Of a stretch of DNA of 64,000 nucleotides, positions 10,110 to 18,472 are shown piece by piece. Both the position numbers and the translations under genes were made by a program. The notes under the pieces are model-generated. The model searched no databases and was not told the DNA's origin. It was given only the letters and a program-made list of their open reading frames with translations. How positions within the stretch are numbered: the stretch's first letter is position 1; the number at the start of each line of letters is the position of its first letter. Source of the DNA: Zonotrichia leucophrys gambelii (Eukaryota > Chordata > Aves > Passeriformes > Passerellidae); the NCBI RefSeq assembly GCF_028769735.1, contig NC_088186.1:5983001-6047000 (forward strand), in the 5' to 3' direction.

Positions 10110-11534
10110 CTAGGTCCAGGAGGGGTGGGAGAAGGTGATGTTGTAGAGGCCGGCCCAGCTGGCAAAGACCCTTTTCTCGGTGATGAAGCGGTGGTGGTTG
10201 CCGCGGCGGCTCCGCTCGTTGTGGATGTAGGTCGTGCACTCGTCGGGGCCCTTGGGCTCGTAGTAGTGGTAGGGCAGGCGGCGGGGTGGGGGGTGGCGGC
10301 TGCAGGGGGCAGAGAAACGTGGGGTGAGCCCCGTGGTGGGGTCAGGGGGCTGGGGTGGGGGCATGGGGGTCTCCTCACCCGCAGTAGCTGGGTGGCACCA
10401 TGCCATAGACGTGGATGGCGTCGCACAGCTCCACTGCGATCACCATGGTGAACCAGCCAGTGCTGAGCCACGAGCGAGATTTCTCCCTGGGGAGGAAAAA
10501 CCACAGTGAGGTGATGTGGATAATGGACCCCCTCAGTGTCCCCAGTGTGCCGCAGTGAGCCCCAGCTCAATGCTGCAGCTCTGAGAGTCAGCTCTGTCTT
10601 GGGAACCTGCAGAAAAGGGGGCACAGCACAGGAGGTGGCTCTGAGGTACCTGTCCTTCCCTGTCTCTCCCCGAAACAGCTCATCAAACTGCTTCATGCGG
10701 CCGGGAGAGACAACATAGGCTGTCATGTTGGGGAAGGAGGCGCAGACGCGCTGGATGATCTTCAGGAGGCTCTTCTGCATCTTGGTGGGCGGCCCCCAGA
10801 AGATGAACATGGTCTCCGGGGTCTTGTTGACGAACTCCTGGGGCCGCTTGAGGACACGGTAGAGGCTGGAGTGGGCCACCACACGGAAGCTGGTCTTGTT
10901 GCCCACATCAGCACTGTAGCCCGTGGTGGGAGCGTCGTTCATGCGGATGGTGCACTCAGCCCCGTCGATGGCCGTGCCCAGGTGGGTGCCCAGCAGGTGG
11001 CTGGAGCTGGTGACAATGACGCATTGGTGGCAGCGGGCGGTCAGGGTCTGGTGATGTTAAATGCCGTCAGCAGGTGACTTTTGGTGTCACTGTGGGCAGG
11101 GCACTGTTCCCTGCAGAGCCGCTGGCTTCAGGAGGGGACAGCTGGGCAGGATGCCAGCAGAGGGACAGCCCCTGTGTCACCGCCCAGCCCCAGCCCCGCT
11201 GCCCAGCCCGTACCTTGTTCCCGCACACAGGCAGGTACCCGCTTTTCACCCCCCACTTCTTGAGGTCGGGGGGCCGGCGGGCTCTGCCCCGCAGGCGGCT
11301 GTAGGGGAACACCTCGCTCCCGTTGCCGGAGCTGTAGATGATCAGCAACATGATCAGGGCAAAGAGGACCCCCAGGGCGGCGGCGCGCTGGCTCTGCGGG
11401 CGGGGGGACAGCGTCAGCCGCTGCCCCACCCGCGGGGGGCATCCACCCCTCTCCCAAGGCACCTCCAGCAGGGTGCCTGCTGACCCAGGAGGGCCCCGAG
11501 GGGATTCTCTGGCACTCACCGTGCTGCCACTCAT
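10110..11534 (-). CDS. ST6GALNAC6: Alpha-N-acetylgalactosaminide alpha-2,6-sialyltransferase 6
   Basis: Five coding exons join in frame: 11534-11520, 11393-11214, 11047-10650, 10486-10379 and 10299-10110 (stop TAG), giving 296 aa. This GT29 Golgi enzyme transfers sialic acid in alpha-2,6 linkage to GalNAc or GlcNAc of gangliosides and related glycans. Visible parts are a short cytosolic tail, a signal anchor at about residues 12-27 (LGVLFALIMLLIIYSS), the stem, and sialylmotif L from CHQCVIVTSSSHLLG (70-84) to the GYSADVGNKT stretch. Sialylmotif S starts at STGWFTMVIAVELC (206-219). Motif III is YHYYE, and motif VS is HHRFITEK near 270-277. The C-terminal ITFSHPSWT ending agrees with mammalian ST6GALNAC6 rather than ST6GALNAC4. 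The start matches the shorter mammalian N-terminus (MSSNKEQRS in human as I recall). An NIT sequon lies near residue 287. Confidence 0.95.
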
Positions 11535-11585
11535 GTCTCTGTGCCAGCCTCAGCACACAGCGATTGCCGGTGACCCGCGAGCACC

Positions 11586-11649
11586 TGCAAGGAGTGTGGT
11601 CACCCCCAGCCTGGCCCTGCAAGGAGTGTGGTCACCCCCAGCCTGGCCC
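11586..11649. repeat. 32-bp perfect tandem duplication carrying a splice acceptor
   Basis: Bases 11586-11617 and 11618-11649 are identical 32-mers (tgcaaggagtgtgg...cctggccc). On the minus strand each gives CTCCTTGCAG, so the 3' splice site of the ST6GALNAC6 exon carrying the ATG occurs twice, with exon starts at 11584 or 11616. Both choices change only the 5' UTR. Confidence 0.85.
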
Positions 11650-12429
11650 ACTGTCCCCATGCCAGGCTGGTGGGGGGACAGGTACACAGGACATATCTCC
11701 AGGTCCCCCTCTGAAGAGGAGAACAATCCCCTGGAATTTATGAGGGGGAAAGAAATGCTGTTGACAGGGGCTGGGCAGACTCCGGGGTGTGGAAGAGCCA
11801 AACCCAGCCTGGGGAATCCCCACGTTAAACTCTGTGCAGGGAGGATTATCCTCCCCTCGTGGGGATGAAACCACTCGAACCGCAGGGTTAGGGAGGGTCA
11901 ACCTGCTGCTCGTGCAGTGAAATTCCATTAAAACCACTGCCACAGGAGCCTTGGATCAGGAGGGAATGGGAGGAACGCACTCACCCCACTCAGTGCATGC
12001 ATGGGATTGCATCCAGCAGACATGCAGGTACTCTCCAGCCCCAGAACCAACTCTTACTTCCACTCCAAGTGGACTGACCCAGTTTAGCTCTGGGAGCCCT
12101 GGTTAGTGAGCCCCAGCCGTTCCTGGAACGCTCCAAGCAAATGGAAATTAAAACCCACTGAAGCCTCCTCTTTACTAATTGTCACACGGAAAATTATGCA
12201 ACAGCTTGAGATCAACCCCTGGGGGGAGCTGACACCTCGAAACGCTCTCAGGGCCGGTGGCGGTGCCAGCAGGTACCAGCCTGCCCGGGAGCCCAGGCCA
12301 GGCCGGTGATGCTGAGCGGCTTCGTTGTGCAAAGGCTGTGATCGCTGTGGGACCCCCACTCCCGGACCCCACTTCGCTCCCTGCAGCTCTCGGGCCATGT
12401 GGAACCGCACGGAGGGTCCCGGCGGCCTT
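11650..12429 (-). other. ST6GALNAC6: ST6GALNAC6 intron 1, no other feature seen
   Basis: This is the interval between the probable noncoding exon 1 (donor GT at 12431-12430) and the duplicated acceptor. It contains no recognisable coding segment. Confidence 0.5.
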
Positions 12430-12431
12430 AC

Positions 12432-12760
12432 CTCGCCTGCCGGGGGCTCTCATGGAGAGTCCGTCACCTCCTGCGCCCCGCGGGCGGCGGGCGCTGCCCG
12501 GGCCCTCCGGCGGGCTCGGCCATGCCGGCACCGGGGCTCACATCGTCGCTCTGCGGGAAAAGGCTGCTCCAGAGCCGGGCCCTCCTCCGCCGGGGTCCCC
12601 CAGCCCCGGATGCGAACCCTCCGGGAAGGGAAAACCCGCCCGGGCCGGGGTGCGAACCTCCCGCCGCTCCTACGGGCGAGTCCTCCCCCGCCCCGGGCAG
12701 CATCCCCCGCCCCCGGCCACGGCGGCACGGGAGGGAGCCGGACCCTTCCTACCCTCCATT
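12432..12760 (-). promoter_or_regulatory. ST6GALNAC6: ST6GALNAC6 CpG promoter and noncoding first exon
   Basis: A consensus minus-strand donor, GCGAG|GTAAGG, ends an exon at 12432 inside a dense CpG island. There is no TATA box. The exon's 5' end is not determinable. The layout (noncoding exon 1, then an exon with UTR plus five codons) is the same as in ST6GALNAC4. Confidence 0.5.
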
Positions 12761-12838
12761 CCCGCACCCTTCCTACCCTCCATTCCCGCACCCCTCCTGC
12801 CCCTCCATCCCCGGACCCCTCCTGCCCCTCCATGCCCC
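12750..12838. repeat. C-rich tandem repeat, about 24-bp unit
   Basis: There are three to four copies of a unit like taccctccattcccgcaccc. The first two are nearly identical and the later ones diverged. They lie within the ST6GALNAC6 CpG island. Confidence 0.8.
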
Positions 12839-12954
12839 GTGTACCGGCCCCGGGGGCAGGGGCCGCTTCCCCCCCGCGTTCCGCCCCTGCACCGGCTGAA
12901 CGGGCCCGGCGGGGACGCGCGAGCTCCACCGGCCGCTCCGGCCCGCAGAGCGCC

Positions 12955-13080
12955 CCGGTACCGCTGCCGATACCGATACCGCTGACGATATTGATAGCGC
13001 TGCCGATGCCGGTCCCGTTACCGCGGCCGTTACTGATATCGCTGCCGTTGCTGATAGCGCCGCCGATACCGAGCGCGCCG
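12955..13080. repeat. Degenerate hexanucleotide repeat, (GCCGAT)n-like
   Basis: Words such as gccgat, accgat, gacgat, gccgtt and gctgat recur with about 6-base spacing (for example ctgccgataccgatacc), and nearly every unit carries a CpG. It lies between the ST6GALNAC6 promoter and the minisatellite at 13097. Confidence 0.7.
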
Positions 13081-13096
13081 CTGCCGCCGCCCAGGC

Positions 13097-13285
13097 CGGG
13101 TCCTAGTGCCCCCCTCCCGGGCTCAGGAGCACCGCCGGGTCCTAGTGCCGCCCTCCCGAGATGGGGGAGCACCGCCGGGTCCTAGTGCCCCCCTCCCGGG
13201 CTCGGGAGCACCGCCGGGTCCTAGTGCCGCCCTCCCGATCCCGGGGAGATCCTAGTGCCGCCCTCCCGGGATCGGGACTGCCGCC
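13097..13285. repeat. GC-rich minisatellite, about 39-bp unit
   Basis: Five copies start at gggtcctagtgcc or gatcctagtgcc, continue with cgccctcccg, and end in gggagcaccgcc or a variant. They alternate between two subtypes (cccccctcccgggctc and cgccctcccgagat). They lie upstream of ST6GALNAC6. Confidence 0.9.
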
Positions 13286-13289
13286 GGGA

Positions 13290-14095
13290 AAGACCGGGAC
13301 TGATCCCCCGAGGGCACCGGTGCGGGCAGCGGGGATGGGGAGCGGCAGCGCTGCCCGTGCCAGGAGCAGCCCGCCGTGCCTGCCCGCATTGCTGGCATGC
13401 CGAGGTCTCCCCCGCATCTCCCCCGCGCCGCTCGGGGCCCCGCTCGGGGAGGTTTCGTGGCGCACGGGGAGAGCTCCACCGCTGGCAGGGACCGGCATCC
13501 CTGAGGCGTGTCCAGAGCGATTGTGGCCCCGCTGTGCCGGTGCTGCCTTGCCCTGCGCAGGGCTGGGGAAGCTGAGGTGGCAGGTGTGAGCTCCATGGGC
13601 TCCTGTGCTGCACTGCCCTGCAGGAAGCAGCCCTGGCAGCACCCCCAGTTCTGCACCACTTGCTCTTCACTGCACCCCTCTCATCTCTGCTCCTCCTCTC
13701 GCCCCTGGCCCCCCAGACAGCACCAGGACATCCCAAACATATGGCATCTGTTTACGTGTTCCAAGTGCTGCTGTGGGCTCAGGGCCATGCACCAACATGG
13801 CCTGTCCCAGCTCTCCAGGGACATGGGAGCTGCCAGTGCCCTGTGACAGCCCAGTAGCACTGAGCTCTGTGAGACTGAGGATCCCCAGACCCAGCACCCA
13901 TCCTGAGAGATGCAGCTGCTGGTTTCCAAATAACCTCAACTGCTTTCAGCACCCCCTTCCAAGTTTAGGCTCAGCTCTACCCCCTTGTCACCTCCCCCTC
14001 TTATTTATAGCCTGGCAGCCTGTGAGGAGGTGTTGAGTGTCCCCCCTACCTCACTCCCTGTCCTGTCCTTCAGCCACAAGGGGCACAGCAAGGGG
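13290..14095. other. ST6GALNAC6-ST6GALNAC4 spacer, no gene recognised
   Basis: CpG-rich at first, grading to ordinary composition after about 13,570. No conserved exon or RNA gene is seen on either strand. Confidence 0.55.
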
Positions 14096-14116
14096 CATCA
14101 CTGAATTAAAAACAAT

Positions 14117-14122
14117 TTTAAT
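14117..14122 (-). terminator. ST6GALNAC4: ST6GALNAC4 polyadenylation signal ATTAAA
   Basis: The common variant ATTAAA on the minus strand (plus tttaat) lies about 600 bases after the stop codon, implying cleavage near 14100. Confidence 0.55.
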
Positions 14123-14715
14123 GGCCACGTTTGCTTTGGTCTGAATCCAAGGACACTTGTGACAAGGCAATTCATAGCCCCTAGGGCACAGGTGGCTCCG
14201 GGTTTCCAGCTGAGGGGCTGCAGGCACCAAGCAGCAGAAGGCAGAGCCTGGATCCAGGTGCCTGCACCCCACACCCAGCACTGTCCAGAGGGTACAGGTG
14301 AGGCGAGGAACACAGTAGAGCTTCGTCCCTGTGAGAGGCACAGGTCTGTGGCCCTGGCAGGGCTGAGCATTTCTGTCCCATGTCCTGCTGGAGTCCAGCA
14401 GCACGTCTAATCCTGCATTAAATATTCCTCCTAGTAGAGAGAGCAGAAAACCAGGTCTCCCTGGCTCCATCCAGGCAGACATTTGGAGCTGGTGGGGCTG
14501 CATGGGTCCAGCTCATGCCCACCATGTACCAACAGGGGGTTCCCAGCCCCTCCACCAGCTGGGAAACAGGCACTGCTGTGCAGAGACGGAGACTCCCTGC
14601 TCCAGGGCTTGGCAGGAGGTGTCCAGCCGTGCCACCGGCAGAGCTGGGACGTGTTGCTGCAGGAGGAGAGCTGCCCTGCGCCGAGGTTCCTGCCGCCTCA
14701 CGCCGTGGCAGCGCC

Positions 14716-16199
14716 CTACCTGCCTGACCAGGATGGGTGGTTGAAGACAATGTTCCCCCTCTTGGCCCAGCGGGAGAAGATGGCTTTCTCGGTGATGAAG
14801 CGGTGCCCGGCGCGCCGAGCCTGCTCGTGCGTCAGGTACATCCTGCACTCGTCCAGCCTGCCCTTCTCAAAGTAGTGGTACGGCACGCTGGAGTGGTTCT
14901 TTTCCCTGGCAGGAGGGCACAGGGTGAGTGTGGGACTCGGGGGGACACCAGAGCACCCCACACCTGCCCCTGCCAGCCCCGCACACCTGCAGTAGCTGTC
15001 GCTGACCATGCCAAAGACACAGATCTGCTCGCACAGCTCCATGGCCAGGATCATGGTGAACCAGCCCGTGCTCAGGAAGGAGCCGGATTTCATCCTGAAA
15101 GGCATCATGGTCACACTGGAGTTGGTGGCACCCACCCGGGTGGTAGTGCCACCACTACGGGTGCTTGATGGGGGACCCAATGAGACCTCCTGACCTCAGG
15201 AATCAGCAGTACCTGTTCTTCCCTGTCTCATTCTGGAAAACATCGTCACAGTATGTCATCTTCTCCTCGGTCAGGGTGTAGATCTGCAGCTGGGGGTACT
15301 TCTCCATCACCTTGACCAGAGCCTGGTAGGTTGAGCCCATCTTCTCCCTGCTCATCTTTTTTGCTGGCCCCCAGATGAAGTAAAGGGTCTCCTGGGACTG
15401 CTGGAAGAAGTAGGGCTGGTTGCCCAGCAGCAGGGGGACGCTGGTGTGTGAGACCACCCGGATGGTGCTGCGGGCCCCCACGTCCTGCTCGTAGCCGGCG
15501 GTGGGGGCATGGTTCATGCGCAGGACGCACTCCTGCCCGTCGATGGCCTGGCCCAGCTGCGAGCCCAGCATCTGCCCCGAGCTGGAGACGATGGCGCACT
15601 GGCGGCACCGCGCTCGCTCCAGCGGCTGTGGGGAGAGGCACCGTCAGTTCCTCCTTCCGTCCAGGATACACCGCAGGATACCCTGCACCGTCCAGGATCC
15701 CCTGCCCGCCCTTCCCAAAGGTCAGGGAAACTGAGGCACAGGTGGGCCGAGCTGGCCCAGCGCTGCCCCATCCGCACGCACCTTCCCGTCGGGAACGCGG
15801 CTGTAGCCCGGGAAGCTGCGGACGCTGTCAGCCCTGGCCGTGGCGGGGCTGTCCCGGAGCGCCGGGGCCGAGCAGCAGCGCTGCACGGGGGTGTGGGAGC
15901 CGAGCAGGATGTACAGCACCGCCGCCACCGCCGCGCACACCAGCGTGAGGAAGAGCCGGACCTGGGAGCAGAGCGGGGGGAGCTCTCCGGGCCTGCCCAC
16001 GAGCACCGGCCCGTGCCGGTACCGGTGGCCCCGCGGCCACGGGGGAGCTGCCGCTCGGAGGGTGTTGAGGTGTGCGGGGTGCCGGGCCCGGCTCACTCCG
16101 TGCCCTACGGACTCCGTACCGCCCGCGGGCACCGGCAGCAGCCGGGCTCAGCCCCCGGCCCCTCTCCCCTGCCCAGCGGGTACTCACCAGCGTCTTCAT
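14716..16199 (-). CDS. ST6GALNAC4: Alpha-N-acetyl-neuraminyl-2,3-beta-galactosyl GalNAc alpha-2,6-sialyltransferase 4
   Basis: Five coding exons join in frame: 16199-16188, 15961-15782, 15625-15213, 15094-14987 and 14905-14716 (stop TAG), giving 300 aa against 302 in human. This GT29 Golgi enzyme adds alpha-2,6 sialic acid to GalNAc of sialyl-T antigen, forming disialyl-T. Visible parts are a signal anchor at about residues 6-24 (RLFLTLVCAAVAAVLYILL), a stem ending in GYSRVPDGK, and sialylmotif L around CRQCAIVSSSGQMLG to RVVSHTSVPLLL. Sialylmotif S starts at STGWFTMILAMELC. Motif III is PYHYFEKGRLDEC and motif VS is HRFITEKAIFSRW. YHYFEKGRLDEC and VSDSYCREK are typical of ST6GALNAC4, which separates it from its neighbour ST6GALNAC6. 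Exon sizes after the first (180, 413, 108, 190) nearly equal those of ST6GALNAC6 (180, 398, 108, 190), which supports a tandem-duplicate origin. Confidence 0.95.
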
Positions 16200-16263
16200 A
16201 CTCGGGGGGCTGGCGGATCCCCGGGCGGGCGCCGGGGGTCACCGGCAGGGCGGGAGCTCGCAC

Positions 16264-16760
16264 CCTGCAAGCGGAGCGGGCTCAGCGGCGGCACCCGGGA
16301 TCCGGGATCCGGCTGCCGGCATCGCCCCGGTTCCCAGCGCCCGGGGTTCCCTTCCACGCCTCATGCCGGGACCCCCCCGAGGCTATTACCGGGATCCCTC
16401 CCCGCATCCCATTCGCATTCCCCGGGGTGCCCCACGTGTGCAGTTCCCCGCTCCGAGTGCCGTTCCTCCCGTGCCCCGCGGGTGCCGCCCCGCCGGGCAG
16501 GGCTCGGGCCCGGGGGGTCTCCCCGGCGCGGCATCCCCGGTTGGCGGTGCCGGCCCCACTCACCGAGCCGGGATCCACCGGCGGCTCCCGCATCCCGCCC
16601 GGAGCGGGGCTGCCGGGCCGCGGGGGGCGGAGCCGAGCGGGCACTGCCGGAACCGGCACCGGGACCGCCCCCGCCCCGCCCCGCGACCCCGCTCCTCGGG
16701 GGCGCGCCCGCCGTGCCCGTGCCCGGCGCACGCAGCGCGTGTGTCCCGGTACCGATCCCC
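16264..16760 (-). promoter_or_regulatory. ST6GALNAC4: ST6GALNAC4 5' UTR, intron 1 and CpG promoter
   Basis: The ATG exon starts at 16264 after the acceptor CGCTTGCAG. A strong upstream donor, GGCTCG|GTGAGT (GT at 16563-16562), ends a noncoding first exon at 16564. The surrounding bases are an intense CpG island running to about 16760, with GC boxes and no TATA box. Confidence 0.55.
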
Positions 16761-16769
16761 GCCGTGTGC

Positions 16770-17745
16770 CTCGGCAGCCAGCCCAGGGTTCTTCCCCCTC
16801 TCGCTCGGGGTTCCTGCAGCCTCCCTGTGCCCTGGGCTCTCTCACCTCCTGCACCGCGGCTCCCGATGAGCCCGGGGACACCACGATGGCTCAGGAGTGG
16901 GAGCAGGGCAGGCGAGGCAGCCCAGAGCCCACCCAATGGCCCCAGGCCCATCACCTGCCGCCCCTCCTGACCGGGTCAGGCCACAGAGCACCCATGGGAA
17001 GTGTTCCCAGAGCGAGCTGCCTGCTGGCCTGGGGGGGGGCATCGGATTTCTCCCACTGGAGATAAAGAAACGTGAGATGTAACCTTGAAAGCACCCCCCC
17101 ATTGTCCTGAACAGGCCTGGGAGCACAGAGGAAGTGACAGGGACAGCACTGGGCTCCTGCACAGGAAGCAAGGCTGGAGGGAGAGGTCACACCAACAGCT
17201 GCTCAGTCACCAGGGAATTCTTCCACTCTTTGCTTCCTTCTGCCCAACCCAAAACCAGCCCTGAGGGATGGGCTGAGCCTGCAGGTGAGCAGCAGGAAGG
17301 GCAGCAAGGGGCTCGACAGCTCAGCACGGCCTGGCAGCCTCTGCAAGAGCTGGAAACAAACCCCAGGCAGAGCCTCACCTCTGGCCCCTCTGCTGGCTCC
17401 TGCAGCCAGGCTCAGCTGTGGCCCTCGGGGTGTCCCAGGCCACCAGCACCAGCCCAGGCTGGATGGGATGTCCCCAGTGTGGGACATGCTGCTGGTAGGA
17501 AGCTCACAGTACATGCAAGAAGGGCTGGAGTGCCCCAGATCTGCCTACCCAGGCAGGGTGCAGCAGCCCCAGGCAGGGCAGAACCAGCGTTTTTGGCCAG
17601 GTTGTCTCTGGTGCTTCCCTGCCTGACCTCCCCAGCAGGACTTTTCAGCAGGATAATGCCATGAACTGCCAGGGCCATGCAGCTGAGCCCACCCTGGCAG
17701 GCTTGTGGCACCCCTTGGCATGGCAGAGGACAGGGAGTGAGACCT
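16770..17745. other. ST6GALNAC4-DPM2 spacer, no gene recognised (PIP5KL1 expected here)
   Basis: In human this interval holds PIP5KL1. Here only about 1 kb separates the ST6GALNAC4 CpG island from the DPM2 polyadenylation signal. I recognise no lipid-kinase segment on either strand. A donor-like GGAG|GTGAGA on the minus strand near 16845 has no convincing exon before it. Confidence 0.55.
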
Positions 17746-17753
17746 TGCAGACG

Positions 17754-17759
17754 TTTATT
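17754..17759 (-). terminator. DPM2: DPM2 polyadenylation signal AATAAA
   Basis: A canonical AATAAA on the minus strand (plus tttatt) lies about 710 bases beyond the DPM2 stop codon and implies a 3' UTR of about 730 bases. Confidence 0.6.
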
Positions 17760-18472
17760 AAGGGTGGGCCTGCTTGCCATGGCCCAGGAGAGGAACCCCA
17801 AGGGGAAGGACACTGCCACCACACTGCCTGCTCAGCCCCAGCCTGGCTGGCACATGGAGGAACCAGGACTGAGAGCTGTGGTGGGAACCACACCCAGCAC
17901 CTCCCTGTGATCCAGGACATCTCCTCCCCACCCCTCAGCTGGGTGGGACACAGAGGCAGCACTGTCCCTGCTCCCTCTGCACACCCAGCCTCATGGGAGT
18001 CCCTCTTCAGAAGGGCAAGAGCCCCCAGCACCGTGATCAGCCCTTCCAGAAGCAAATGCAGAAGGCAAACCTATCCTTTCCAAGCCCAAAGTGTAATTTC
18101 TCTCCTTTCAGACTTGAACCAAAAAAACCCCACAAACTGTAGGTAAACTTTTAAATAAAATTCCCAGAAGGAACAAACTACTGGGCTGAGCCAGAGCTGA
18201 AGGGAAGGAGTGCCCAGAGTGGGCAGGGCAGCCCCAGCTGGGGAGCAGCTCCCTCAGCAGGGCCTCTGGTCCCTCTCTTGATGAGCCTTGGATGAATCCT
18301 GCTTCTCTTTGGTCAGTGAATTGTAAACTACAGGTTTAGTCTCTGCAGGAGGGAACGTGGGAGCAGCTCAGTGCTGGGCACCTTGGAGATGTCTGCCTGG
18401 AGCTGCAGGAAAAGTCTTTTCCTGGCTGTGATGCTGCAGCGTGGGCACCTCCCCATCTCCTCAGCTGGGCCT

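Noticed and set aside
16843..16890. Possible PIP5KL1 exon ending at the minus-strand donor GGAG|GTGAGA
   Set aside because: The preceding frame (IVVSPGSSGAAVQE) does not resemble a phosphoinositide kinase, and no acceptor or further exons support it.
15509..17065. Plus-strand open frame of 518 codons
   Set aside because: It runs antisense over ST6GALNAC4 exons and its CpG island. Long stop-free frames are expected in such GC-rich DNA, and the translation is low-complexity Arg/Pro/Gly with no family resemblance.
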